A stretch of 25,602 nt of DNA from positions 1-25,602 of the forward strand of contig CAMZBS010000024.1 of NCBI GenBank assembly GCA_947304695.1, given 5' to 3'. The DNA comes from an uncultured Prevotella sp. Its GTDB lineage: Bacteria; Bacteroidota; Bacteroidia; Bacteroidales; Bacteroidaceae. Under the pieces are notes generated by a model. It ran no database searches, was not told where the DNA came from, and was given only the letters and a program-made list of their open reading frames with translations. A program made the position numbers and the translations under genes. Positions 8,214 to 16,796 of this stretch are shown one piece after another. Each line of letters begins with the position of its first letter. The stretch's first letter is position 1.

Positions 8214-9239
8214 TTATCGGGTTGTTCCTCTGATAATCAGGCGTGTGCGCACAATGCGCTTCTCGGCGTGGTCCATCGGAATGCGTCCTTCCACATGGCC
8301 GATGAGCACGTCGGCTGCCTCTTCGCCCACCTTCATGCCGTGCTGCTCCACGGTAGTCAGCATGGGGTCGCACGACACGGCCCGTACACCGTTGGTGAAA
8401 CCACAGATGGAAATGTCTTCCGGCACGCGAAGGCCCATGCGCTTCACCGTGTAAAGAATGCCTAAGGCCGTGTCGTCGTTCACGGCAAAGAAGGCATCGG
8501 GATACCAGTCGCCGTCGAACATGTCGGGCGTAATCATTTCGGCATCCTGGCGGTTGTCGCAGATGCGCGTCAGCTCTTCACGGAAGGGCAGGCCGTGTTT
8601 CAGCAGTGCATCCTTGTAGCCGTTGAAGCGGTTCTTGGCAATCTCAAGGTTCAGTGGAGAACCGAAGTAGGCAATGCGTCGGCAGCCTGTCTGGATGAGG
8701 TAGGTCACGGCATGGAAGGCACCCATGTAGTCGTCGACCACCACGCGGCTGGCATTCACGCCCGTAGAGATGCGGTCGTAGAACACCAACGGCACACCGG
8801 CGTCCATCAGTTGCTGGAAATGGTCGTAGCGCTGGGTGTCCTTGGCCTGAGAGACGATGATGCCGCAAACCTTGTTCTCGTAAAACGATTTGCACAGTTG
8901 CACTTCCCGCTCGTAGTGCTCACCGCTCTGGGCCACCATGATACGGTAGCCTCGGGCCGAGGCTTCTTCCTCGATGCCGTGCAGGATGGTGGAAAAATAA
9001 TAGTGTACAAACTCTGGAATGATGACACCGATGATCTTCAGCGGCTGCACCCGTGAATGGCGCAGAGACTCGGCCAGCACGTTGGGCGTGAAGTTATGAC
9101 TGCGTGCATATTCCTGTATCAGCTGGCGGCGCTCCAGCGAGATGCGGGGCGAATCCTTCAGCGCACGCGATACCGTGGCCACTGAAATGCCCAGTTCGCG
9201 TGCGATGTCTTTCATCGTGAGGGTTGACTTCTCTTTCAT
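8214..9239 (-). CDS. LacI-family transcriptional regulator
   Basis: This 341-residue regulator has normal family length. The N-terminal helix-turn-helix (~9-33, 'MKDIARELGISVATVSRALK') is followed by the LacI hinge helix ('NVLAESLRHSR', ~53-63). Residues ~65-341 form a periplasmic-binding-protein-like sugar-sensing domain ('IIGVIIPEFVHYYFSTILHG', 'DAFFAVNDDTALGILYTVKR', 'LTTVEQHGMKVGEEAADVL'). It should bind a palindrome with a central CG, and one lies in the divergent region at 9333-9346. The gene leads the MFS transporter (15 bp gap) and is divergent from SusC, so it probably controls both transcription units. Effector and sign of control are unknown. The ATG at 9239 has a purine-rich leader; a start at the internal Met9 is possible but less likely. 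Confidence 0.93.
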   Translation of the reverse strand: MKEKSTLTMKDIARELGISVATVSRALKDSPRISLERRQLIQEYARSHNFTPNVLAESLRHSRVQPLKIIGVIIPEFVHYYFSTILHGIEEEASARGYRIMVAQSGEHYEREVQLCKSFYENKVCGIIVSQAKDTQRYDHFQQLMDAGVPLVFYDRISTGVNASRVVVDDYMGAFHAVTYLIQTGCRRIAYFGSPLNLEIAKNRFNGYKDALLKHGLPFREELTRICDNRQDAEMITPDMFDGDWYPDAFFAVNDDTALGILYTVKRMGLRVPEDISICGFTNGVRAVSCDPMLTTVEQHGMKVGEEAADVLIGHVEGRIPMDHAEKRIVRTRLIIRGTTR

Positions 9240-9269
9240 CTTTTCTCTCTGGCTTCGCTTTAGGTGTTA

Positions 9270-9277
9270 CAAAAGTA
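9270..9277 (-). promoter_or_regulatory. Probable -7 box (TACTTTTG) for lacI-MFS
   Basis: TACTTTTG on the - strand matches TAnnTTTG and lies 30 bases before the lacI start, giving a leader of about 25 nt. No -33 TTTG element is visible at the usual spacing, so the promoter may need an activator. Confidence 0.6.
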
Positions 9278-9332
9278 TAAAAAACTTCCATGCACCGTTA
9301 CTGCTCCTTATTTAATAATTTAAACGCAGAAG

Positions 9333-9346
9333 TGCAAACGTTTGCA
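9333..9346. promoter_or_regulatory. LacI-type operator, perfect 14-bp palindrome
   Basis: TGCAAACGTTTGCA is a perfect palindrome with the central CG typical of LacI-family sites, in the lacI-SusC divergent region. Its centre (between 9339 and 9340) is exactly equidistant from the lacI -7 box (inner edge 9277) and the SusC -7 box (inner edge 9402). It is the only such palindrome I see in this intergenic region. The likely ligand is the adjacent LacI protein. Confidence 0.85.
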
Positions 9347-9401
9347 TTTGACTATATAACGTTTTTATGTGAAAAAAAGTGCAACAAGCGTGAAAGAAAA
9401 G

Positions 9402-9409
9402 TAACTTTG
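9402..9409 (+). promoter_or_regulatory. Probable -7 box (TAACTTTG) for the SusC operon
   Basis: TAACTTTG followed by CA fits the Bacteroidota -7 element. Transcription would start near 9416, leaving a leader of about 86 nt before the SusC ATG. The -33 position lacks TTTG, which suggests dependence on an activator. The leader is AT-rich and shows no recognisable riboswitch. Confidence 0.65.
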
Positions 9410-9501
9410 CACAAGATTCAGCCGAGACGGCGAATCGCCAATGCCAGTACTGAAAGCAAGAAAAAAGTACATACTAACAAAGTTAACTCTAATTAAATGT
9501 A

Positions 9502-12500
9502 ATGATGAAGCAGGTAAACATTAGAATTCCTGTCAGGATGTGGGCCCTTGTTGTGGGCCTGTTCCTGGCTATGGGTGCCTTTGCACAGATTACTGTGAAA
9601 GGACATGTGACAGATGCTACAGGCGAAGCTATCATCGGAGCTACCGTGCGCGTCCTGGGTTCACAGGAAGCTGCGGTGAGCGATTTCGATGGTAACTTCT
9701 CTGTGAAGGCTCAGCAGGGCGCTTCTATCGAGGTGAGCTACGTGGGCTATCAGACTGCAACCGTGAAGGCTGCTGCCAATGTGGCCATCACTTTGCAGGA
9801 AGATGCCCAGACGCTGGACAACGTCGTGGTCATCGGCTACGGTCGCGCAAGAAAGAGCGACCTGACCGGTTCGGTCACGGCCATCAAGCCCGATGAGAAG
9901 AACCACGGTCTGGTTACCAGCGCACAGGATGCCCTGCAGGGCAAGGTCGCTGGTGTGAACATTACCAGCAAGGGCGGTGCGCCTGGCGACGGTGCCACCA
10001 TCCGCATTCGTGGCGGTTCGTCGTTGAACGCATCGAACGACCCTCTGATTGTGATTGACGGACTGGCCATGGACGTCTACGGACGTAAAGGTGCTGCCAA
10101 CCCCCTTGCATCAGTGAACCCCAACGACATCGAGTCGTTCACGGTGTTGAAGGACGCTTCGGCCACCGCCATCTACGGTAGCCGCGCTTCAAACGGTGTG
10201 ATCATTATCACAACCAAGAAGGGCCGCAAGGGCAGCGCTCCGCACATCTCCTACAACGGAAACACATCAGTCAGCCAAGTGAAGAAGACTGTCGACGTGC
10301 TCAACTCGTCAGAATATCAGGCTTTCGTGAAGAACCTGGTGATGACGACACAGGGCATGACCGAGGCAGATTACTTGAAGAGCAGCCAGTACAACAACCT
10401 GGGCTACATCGATGAGAACGGCAACCACGTGTTTGCCGACACCGACTGGCAGGACGAGATCTATCGCACGGCATTGAGCACAGACCACAACATCTCGATT
10501 ACCGGTGGACTGAAGAACATGCCCTATCGCGTCAGCTTCGGTATGACCGACCAGAACGGTGTGCTCAAGAAGAGTAGCTACCAGCGCTATACGGCCAGCT
10601 TCAATGTGTCGCCCTCACTGCTTGACGACCACCTGACGTTCAACATCAACGGTAAGTACATGTTCTCGCATACCGACTATTCTAACACAGGTGCCATCGG
10701 ACAGGCCATCAGCATGGATCCCACCAAGCCTGTTCATCTGAACACGGCTTTCTACAACAAGAACTGGAACGGCTACTTCCAGTGGTCGTCGCCTGTGGAT
10801 CGCAATGACCCGCAATGGACGCAGGGCCCCAACACACTGGCTCCTGCCAATCCGCTGTCAAACATCTATGAGCGCGTTGACAAGGGTAAGCAGCACTCCT
10901 ACATTGGCAACATTGAGGTGGACTATAAGATCCACGGCTTCGAAGACCTGCATCTGCATGCCAACGCCGGTGCCGACTTTGAGTTCGGACGCAACGACAA
11001 GAAAAACTCACCCTATGTGTTTGAAGAGGATACTTACTATTTTGGCCACATCGGATGGGAAACCATGCGCACCTCGAATGTGTCGCTGAGCACCTATGCC
11101 CAGTATCTGAAGGACTTCACCGAAGACCATCACTTCGACATCATGGCCGGTTATGAGTACCAGCGCCTGCACAAGAACGAGAATTATTGGTATGAGAAGT
11201 ACTACCAGCCCACCAATACGGTCAGCACGGGCATCTACAAGTCTTCAGCCAACGAGGAGACACGCTACAAGACCGAGAACTATCTCGTGAGCTTCTTCGG
11301 ACGAATGAACTACTCGCTCATGGAACGCTACCTGCTCACCTTCACGCTGCGTTACGACGGTTCGTCACGCTTCTCGAAGGATCAGCGCTGGGGTGTGTTC
11401 CCCGCTGCCGCACTGGCATGGAAGATCAATGACGAGCCTTTCCTCCGCAACGTGAACTGGGTGTCTGACCTCAAGCTGCGACTCGGTTGGGGTAAGACCG
11501 GACAACAGGAAGGCATTGGTGACTATGAGTACCTGGCTTACTACACGCCCAACACCACGGGTGCCTACTATCCTGTGTTCGGCAATGGTACGACTTACCG
11601 TCCTGAGGCTTACAATACCGACCTGACATGGGAGAAGACCACTACATGGAACGGTGGTCTGGACTTCGGTATCCTGAAGCAGCGCTTTACGGCCAGCATC
11701 GACGTGTACTACCGCAAGACTACTGACCTGATTAATAAGGTCGTGCTGCCTGTGGGCACGCAGTTCACCAACAAGATGAACTCGAATATCGGTTCGCTCC
11801 ACAACTTCGGTATCGAAGGTGCCATCAGCGGCAATATCATACAGAATAAGGACTGGACTTGGAACCTTAGCTACAACGTGACTTGGAACCGCAACAAGAT
11901 TGATGAACTGACCAACGCAGCAGGCGACGACTACCGTATTCCTTATGGTGGACTGCCTGTTGGCGACAGTTCGACCGATGGTGTCAAGGCATACCATGTG
12001 GGACAGCCTGTCTCTTCATTCTTCGTTTACCAGCAGGTGTACGATGCTGACGGCAATCCCGTCCGTGGTGCATACGTAGATCGCGACAAGAATGGTGTCA
12101 TCAACGAGGCCGACCGCTACTACTACAAGAAGGCTGACCCCGACGTGATGATGGGATTGGCTTCGCGCCTCACTTATAAGAACTGGGATCTGGGCTTCAC
12201 CCTCCGTGCCAACCTGAACAACTACGTCTACAACGCCGTTGAGGCCAGCAACGCCAACCTCTCTTATTCTTCACTCTACAGCGGCAGCGCATGGCACAAT
12301 GTGGTCGACATGGATATGCAGAAGGCTTGGACGGCCAATGGAGCCAAGGACGTGCTTTCCGATTACTTCGTGCAGAATGCCTCGTTCCTGAAGTGCGACA
12401 ACATCACACTGGGTTACAGCTTCCAGGATTGTTTCCGCAATGATAGTTTCGCAGGTCTCAGCGGACGTATCTACGTTACCGCCCAGAATGTTTTCACCAT

Positions 12501-12603
12501 TACCAAGTATAAAGGACTCGATCCCGAAATTGACGGTGGCTATGATAACAACATCTATCCCCGTCCGTTCACGGCTATCGTCGGTCTGAATCTTGAATTC
12601 TAA
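9502..12603 (+). CDS. SusC-like TonB-dependent outer-membrane receptor
   Basis: This 1033-residue protein imports oligosaccharides across the outer membrane with TonB energy. It has a signal peptide (cleavage near AFA-QI, residues 28-29) and a carboxypeptidase-regulatory-like domain at ~31-100 ('GEAIIGATVRVLG'). A TonB-box-like DNVVVIGYG lies at ~106-114 and the plug at ~118-240 ('DPLIVIDG', 'VLKDASATAIYGSRASNGVI'). The rest is a 22-strand-type beta-barrel ending in 'FTAIVGLNLEF' with terminal Phe. Domain order and length are standard for the SusC/RagA family. It is first in the operon, with SusD next and functionally paired. Two adjacent ATGs (9502, 9505) are both usable starts. The substrate is probably malto-oligosaccharide, judged from SusE/F-like neighbours. 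Confidence 0.95.
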   Translation: MMKQVNIRIPVRMWALVVGLFLAMGAFAQITVKGHVTDATGEAIIGATVRVLGSQEAAVSDFDGNFSVKAQQGASIEVSYVGYQTATVKAAANVAITLQEDAQTLDNVVVIGYGRARKSDLTGSVTAIKPDEKNHGLVTSAQDALQGKVAGVNITSKGGAPGDGATIRIRGGSSLNASNDPLIVIDGLAMDVYGRKGAANPLASVNPNDIESFTVLKDASATAIYGSRASNGVIIITTKKGRKGSAPHISYNGNTSVSQVKKTVDVLNSSEYQAFVKNLVMTTQGMTEADYLKSSQYNNLGYIDENGNHVFADTDWQDEIYRTALSTDHNISITGGLKNMPYRVSFGMTDQNGVLKKSSYQRYTASFNVSPSLLDDHLTFNINGKYMFSHTDYSNTGAIGQAISMDPTKPVHLNTAFYNKNWNGYFQWSSPVDRNDPQWTQGPNTLAPANPLSNIYERVDKGKQHSYIGNIEVDYKIHGFEDLHLHANAGADFEFGRNDKKNSPYVFEEDTYYFGHIGWETMRTSNVSLSTYAQYLKDFTEDHHFDIMAGYEYQRLHKNENYWYEKYYQPTNTVSTGIYKSSANEETRYKTENYLVSFFGRMNYSLMERYLLTFTLRYDGSSRFSKDQRWGVFPAAALAWKINDEPFLRNVNWVSDLKLRLGWGKTGQQEGIGDYEYLAYYTPNTTGAYYPVFGNGTTYRPEAYNTDLTWEKTTTWNGGLDFGILKQRFTASIDVYYRKTTDLINKVVLPVGTQFTNKMNSNIGSLHNFGIEGAISGNIIQNKDWTWNLSYNVTWNRNKIDELTNAAGDDYRIPYGGLPVGDSSTDGVKAYHVGQPVSSFFVYQQVYDADGNPVRGAYVDRDKNGVINEADRYYYKKADPDVMMGLASRLTYKNWDLGFTLRANLNNYVYNAVEASNANLSYSSLYSGSAWHNVVDMDMQKAWTANGAKDVLSDYFVQNASFLKCDNITLGYSFQDCFRNDSFAGLSGRIYVTAQNVFTITKYKGLDPEIDGGYDNNIYPRPFTAIVGLNLEF

Positions 12604-12610
12604 AATAAAG

Positions 12611-12617
12611 AAGGAGG
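12611..12617 (+). promoter_or_regulatory. Strong Shine-Dalgarno site (AAGGAGG) before SusD
   Basis: AAGGAGG lies 8 nt before the ATG at 12626. Most genes in this window lack such a site, as expected in Bacteroidota. It fixes the SusD start at 12626 rather than at the in-frame ATG at 12593, which lies inside the SusC coding end. Confidence 0.7.
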
Positions 12618-12625
12618 CTAACAAT

Positions 12626-14296
12626 ATGAAAAATAAAGTAAAGACAATATTTGGGGCTACGGCTGCTGCCATGCTGCTGTCGATGACAACATCCTGTGTC
12701 AATGACCTTGATGTGGAAAACATCAATCCCAAGCAGACGACAACGCTTGACACCGAAGCCCTCTTGAACAAGATTTATGCCAGCTTCGTGCTTACAGGCC
12801 AGCAAGGCCCTGCAGGCAACGGTGATATCAAAGATGCCGACGAAGGACGTTCTGAGTTCTACCGCATGGTATGGAACCTCAATGAGCTGACCACCGACGA
12901 AGCCCACTGGATCTGGTACACCAACGATACCGGTTACGAAGACTTGGTTGAGAATACCTACGGTGCCGACAATGCTGTGGCGTCGGGACTCTATTACCGT
13001 ATTTATTTCACCATTACGCTCTGCAACCAATTCTTGAAAGAGGTGGCTGATGATGGTACGGCCGAGACGAAGGCTCGCCGCGCTGAGGCCCGCTTCATCC
13101 GTGCTTACAACTATTACATGATCATGGATCTCTACGGCAATGCGGTATTCACCGAGACTGTAAGCACAGAGCCCGGACAGTACTATACCCGCAAGCAGTT
13201 CTTCAACTATGTGGAGCAGGAACTTCTGGCTGTAGAGCAGGACTTGATGGCTCCTGAGTCTCTGTCTTACGGTCGTATCAGTAATGTGGCTGCCTGGATG
13301 ATGCTGTCGCGCCTCTATCTGAATGCCCGCGTATATCTCGGACTGGCCGACGATGCCGCAGCAAGCGAATATTACACCAAGGCCAAGACTTATGCAGACA
13401 AGGTAATCACAGGTCAGACCTACTTCAAGCTCTGTGAGAAGGGTGCCACCAATCCTCAGACGGGTGAAGTTTATTCTGCCTATCAGATGCTGTTCCTGGC
13501 CGACAACAACGAGAATGGTGCTCAGCAGGAGATGATTATTCCCGTGATTCACGACGGTGTGAACACTACGAGCTATGGCGGCATGCACAGCCTGGTGCTG
13601 GCTTCCTATTCTGCTGCCATGAGCGAAAAGGTTCCTTCGGGCACCAGCAACAGCTGGGGTAAGTGTAACCGCCTGATGGGCAAGCTCTCCGACATCTTCT
13701 TCGGTTCTACTGACGTGACGGGTCTTACTGCCATTGCTGATGTGGTGAAAGCTGCCAACGACGACCGCGCACTGATCTATCCAGGCAGTTATAAGCGCAA
13801 CATCGTCAATGAGGACGATGCCGATGCAGGTTATGCCTGTGTGAAGTTCCGCAATGTGCGCTCCGATGGTAAGGCTACATCGACCACCAACGCATTTGTT
13901 GACACTGACCTGCCGCTGATGCGTGTGGCTGAAGCCTACCTGAACTACGCTGAGGCTGATGCCCGCCTGAATGGTGGTGTAACGACCAAGGACGGTGCTG
14001 ACAAACTCAACGTGCTGCTCAATCGTGCCAATGTTCCGGCTACTCAGCAGAGCACGAGCTATGGCCTCAATGAGCTCCGCAACCAGTGGGCCAAAGAGTT
14101 CTGGTTTGAGGGACGCCGCCGCATGGACTTGGTGCGCTTCAACAGCTATGGGGGCCAGTCGGACTACAAGTGGGAATGGATGGGCAATGCCGCTTCCGGA
14201 CAGAAGTTTGCTGCTACCCGCAACATCTTCGGCATTCCTTACGCCGACATCACCAACAATCCTAATCTCGAAGGACACCAGAACGAAGGTTATTAA
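12626..14296 (+). CDS. SusD/RagB-family starch-binding-type lipoprotein
   Basis: This 556-residue surface lipoprotein has lipobox MTTSC with Cys24 after a short hydrophobic signal. The SusD-like N-terminal region (~27-200) includes 'LLNKIYASFVLTGQQG', 'NELTTDEAHWIWY' and the TPR-helix segment 'RRAEARFIRAYNYYMIMDLYG'. The RagB/SusD C-terminal domain carries 'DTDLPLMRVAEAYLNYAEAD' and ends in 'RNQWAKEFWFEGRRRMDLVRF', a family hallmark. SusD caps the SusC barrel and binds glycan at the cell surface. Aromatic residues in 'EAHWIWY' could be binding residues (inference). The gene starts 22 bp after the SusC stop and is followed 40 bp later by the SusE-like gene. Confidence 0.95.
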   Translation: MKNKVKTIFGATAAAMLLSMTTSCVNDLDVENINPKQTTTLDTEALLNKIYASFVLTGQQGPAGNGDIKDADEGRSEFYRMVWNLNELTTDEAHWIWYTNDTGYEDLVENTYGADNAVASGLYYRIYFTITLCNQFLKEVADDGTAETKARRAEARFIRAYNYYMIMDLYGNAVFTETVSTEPGQYYTRKQFFNYVEQELLAVEQDLMAPESLSYGRISNVAAWMMLSRLYLNARVYLGLADDAAASEYYTKAKTYADKVITGQTYFKLCEKGATNPQTGEVYSAYQMLFLADNNENGAQQEMIIPVIHDGVNTTSYGGMHSLVLASYSAAMSEKVPSGTSNSWGKCNRLMGKLSDIFFGSTDVTGLTAIADVVKAANDDRALIYPGSYKRNIVNEDDADAGYACVKFRNVRSDGKATSTTNAFVDTDLPLMRVAEAYLNYAEADARLNGGVTTKDGADKLNVLLNRANVPATQQSTSYGLNELRNQWAKEFWFEGRRRMDLVRFNSYGGQSDYKWEWMGNAASGQKFAATRNIFGIPYADITNNPNLEGHQNEGY

Positions 14297-14336
14297 GGAG
14301 TTGAACAATTGAAAACTGTAAAAAACGGAAAAAGTT

Positions 14337-15233
14337 ATGAAACACAAGAAGATATTATCATTGTTGGCCGCCGGACTTGCCTTCTTCGGAATGACATCGT
14401 GCTCCGATGACAACGACAGCAACCCCGTGCTTGACACGGCACCGACGACCTTCGTGTTGAACACACCGACCATGACGGATCAATACGTGGAACTCTCGGC
14501 CGACAACACTGTGACACTCTCCTGGTCACAGCCCGACTATGGCTTTGCAGCTCTTGCTACCTATTTCGTTCAGGTGGGCGTGCAGCAGGCAGACGGCAGC
14601 GTGACTTGGTGCGACGACTACCTGGAGACCACTTATACACAGTGCATTGCCGACCTCAATGGTAAGGAGATAGCACAGGCCATCAATCAGGCTGACGGCT
14701 TCAAGAGCGAAGAGGATTATAAGGACATGGGTGTGCGTACCATTGCTTTCCGTGTGCTTTCTGCCATCCTCGACGGTGAAGGCAAGCCCATTGACATCAC
14801 CAAGATCCTGTCGAACACCGTGCTGATGAAGAAGATGCAGTCCTACAAGGCCATCAGGGCTCCTAAGAAGATGTACCTCATCGGTGCCTGCGGTGGATGG
14901 ACTGAGCCTTCTGAGGCCAACCGTGAGGCTCTTACCAGTTGGGTTATCAATGAGACTGGCGTTGGAACAGGCATTTATCAGGCTACGTTTGACATTCCTG
15001 CCGGACAGTTCCAGTTCCGCTTCTACACTGCCCTGACTGGATGGGACGGTGGTGCTTCCATTGGTTCGCAGGAGGATGACAAGGAGATTGCCATAACCAT
15101 GACCGACGATGTCTATGAAGGCGACGTGACCGTTCCTGGCAAGGGCAGCTGGAAGATAGCCGACTGGGCTGGAGGCAGCGTGCAGATCACTGTCGACATG
15201 AACAAGAACAAAGTGAAGTTCGAGAAAAAGTAA
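14337..15233 (+). CDS. SusE-like surface glycan-binding lipoprotein
   Basis: This 298-residue lipoprotein has Cys22 at 'GMTSCSDDNDSN'; the Ser-Asp-Asp run fits the Bacteroidota lipoprotein export signal for the outer face. Residues ~35-160 form a SusE N-terminal Ig-like domain ('TTFVLNTPTMTDQYVELSAD', 'VTLSWSQPDYGF'). Residues ~175-298 resemble one SusE/SusF C-terminal starch-binding domain ('KKMYLIGACGGWTEPSE', 'GIYQATFDIPAGQFQFRFYT'). It is shorter than the ~390-residue SusE of Bacteroides thetaiotaomicron, consistent with one binding module instead of two. It would help hold starch-like glycans at the cell surface for SusC/D. It sits third in the operon. Confidence 0.85.
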   Translation: MKHKKILSLLAAGLAFFGMTSCSDDNDSNPVLDTAPTTFVLNTPTMTDQYVELSADNTVTLSWSQPDYGFAALATYFVQVGVQQADGSVTWCDDYLETTYTQCIADLNGKEIAQAINQADGFKSEEDYKDMGVRTIAFRVLSAILDGEGKPIDITKILSNTVLMKKMQSYKAIRAPKKMYLIGACGGWTEPSEANREALTSWVINETGVGTGIYQATFDIPAGQFQFRFYTALTGWDGGASIGSQEDDKEIAITMTDDVYEGDVTVPGKGSWKIADWAGGSVQITVDMNKNKVKFEKK

Positions 15234-15254
15234 TCATTTTAAATCAGTACAGAT

Positions 15255-16772
15255 ATGAAAAAACTAAGTATATATTGTGCCGCTCTGCTCACGCTGGCAC
15301 TGGCGTCGTGCAGTGACGAGGATTACTTCGTTTCTGGAACGCAGGCCGTGGAGCAGGAGAGCGTGCTGAATGTGGCCGATGTCACGGTGTCGCCGCTGAT
15401 GACGACAACCATCGACATCAACGAATTGCTGGATGCCAATGCCGAAGACTCTGTCTACATCCCCCTGGGTGTCGTCTCAGTGAAGGAAGGAGCGCTTGTC
15501 GACGGCGTGCAGCTGCAAAGCAAGATTCAGGTGTCTGCCAACTCCGACTACAGCAACCCGATGACCTTCGATGGTGAGAGCATGGAGGGTAACGACACCA
15601 TCAAGCTGTCGCCGAAGGCTTTGCAGGAGGCTTACTATAACAATGTGACCCACAGCCCCAAGAGCAAGACACTCTATGTGCGTTCCATGGTGCAGACCGT
15701 GACCAATGGCACATCGGTTGCCTACGTGGGCGATCCAAATTATTATACTACAGGCAGTGTGACGTTCACTCCGCTCGACATGCATATTGTCATTGAGCCT
15801 GAGTATTACTATCTGGGATCTCTGGCCACTGATAAGACCTACAAGTTCACCAACAGCGGAGCCGATCCTTACGACGATCCCATCTTCTCGGTTACGGTTC
15901 CCGCACTGGGCAATGGTTGGCACTGGTTCAAAATAGCCCCTGCTTCGGCCTACGGAGAAGACGGTAACATTGACTGGGGCAAGGAAGAAACGTGCATCTG
16001 CCCACTTGCCAATGACGAAACTGCTCTTGAGGGCAAGTGCAAGAACGGCAAGAACTCATGGCACCTGCTCGAAGACGATGGCGCTCGTGCTTACACCATT
16101 ACGGTGAACGTCATGGATATGACCTATGAGATTACGGCCATTCCTAATGCAGCCGTGTTCGACACCGATCCTGTGCTCTATCTCACTGGCAGCAACTATA
16201 ACTGGGGCGCTACGACTGATGACTGGAAACCGCTGGTTCCTGTTCACAGCCACTCGACTGTTTCCTGGCTCATCATCTACTTGCACCAGGGTGAAGAATT
16301 CAAGTTTGCACCTCAGCAGGGTTGGGGCAATGACTTTGGCATGTCGGCAACGGTTATCGACAATGCCGGAATGAACCCCAGCGGCGACAATAATATTGTG
16401 GTTGGCAACTCTGGATGGTATCTCATCAAGGTCGACAACACCGATGGTGCCCGTACCGTTGAGTTCCTGAAGCCCAACATCTACCTGATTGGCAACACGG
16501 CCGCTGCAGGCTGGAATGTTGACGACTCTGGACTGTTCACTGTTCCTGAGTCTGAAGACGGTGAGTTCGTATCGCCTGCCTTTGCAGCCAGCGATGAGGT
16601 ACGTATGTGTGTCAAACTGAATGACATTGACTGGTGGCAGACCGAGTTCATCGTCACTTCCGATGGCGTTATCGACTATCGTGGTGCAGGCAACGACCAG
16701 TCCCGTGTGAAAGTGACCGAGGGTCAGAAGTGCTACATCAACTTCGGTACCGCCTCAGGTTCTTATAAGTAA
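15255..16772 (+). CDS. SusF-like surface glycan-binding lipoprotein
   Basis: This 505-residue lipoprotein has Cys19 ('LALASCSDEDYF') with an acidic export signal. The N-terminal half (~30-175) is a beta-rich region with repeated strand-turn patterns. Residues ~180-305 form a possible first binding module, ~306-405 a clear SusF/SusE-type starch-binding module ('LYLTGSNYNWGATTDDWKPL', 'FKFAPQQGWGNDFGM'), and ~407-505 another ('IYLIGNTAAAGWNVDDSGLF'). Trp residues in 'NWGATTDDW' and 'AGWNV' are where these modules usually place sugar-stacking aromatics. The role is surface retention of alpha-glucans with SusD/E, inferred from family. It starts 21 bp after the SusE-like gene. Confidence 0.85.
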   Translation: MKKLSIYCAALLTLALASCSDEDYFVSGTQAVEQESVLNVADVTVSPLMTTTIDINELLDANAEDSVYIPLGVVSVKEGALVDGVQLQSKIQVSANSDYSNPMTFDGESMEGNDTIKLSPKALQEAYYNNVTHSPKSKTLYVRSMVQTVTNGTSVAYVGDPNYYTTGSVTFTPLDMHIVIEPEYYYLGSLATDKTYKFTNSGADPYDDPIFSVTVPALGNGWHWFKIAPASAYGEDGNIDWGKEETCICPLANDETALEGKCKNGKNSWHLLEDDGARAYTITVNVMDMTYEITAIPNAAVFDTDPVLYLTGSNYNWGATTDDWKPLVPVHSHSTVSWLIIYLHQGEEFKFAPQQGWGNDFGMSATVIDNAGMNPSGDNNIVVGNSGWYLIKVDNTDGARTVEFLKPNIYLIGNTAAAGWNVDDSGLFTVPESEDGEFVSPAFAASDEVRMCVKLNDIDWWQTEFIVTSDGVIDYRGAGNDQSRVKVTEGQKCYINFGTASGSYK

Positions 16773-16796
16773 TCTAACCTCAAAGAAAAGACTATT

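Noticed and set aside
9290..9496. A 68-codon frame in the lacI-SusC intergenic region
   Set aside because: It overlaps the operator and the SusC promoter, is basic and low in complexity, and has no ribosome-binding site.
9410..9501. A riboswitch or attenuator in the SusC leader
   Set aside because: Only a very short GC hairpin (9429-9439) is visible; there is no recognisable aptamer or terminator.
12575..14473. A 632-codon - strand frame antisense to SusD
   Set aside because: Same cause: in-register antisense of a codon-biased gene. The + strand SusD is unmistakable.
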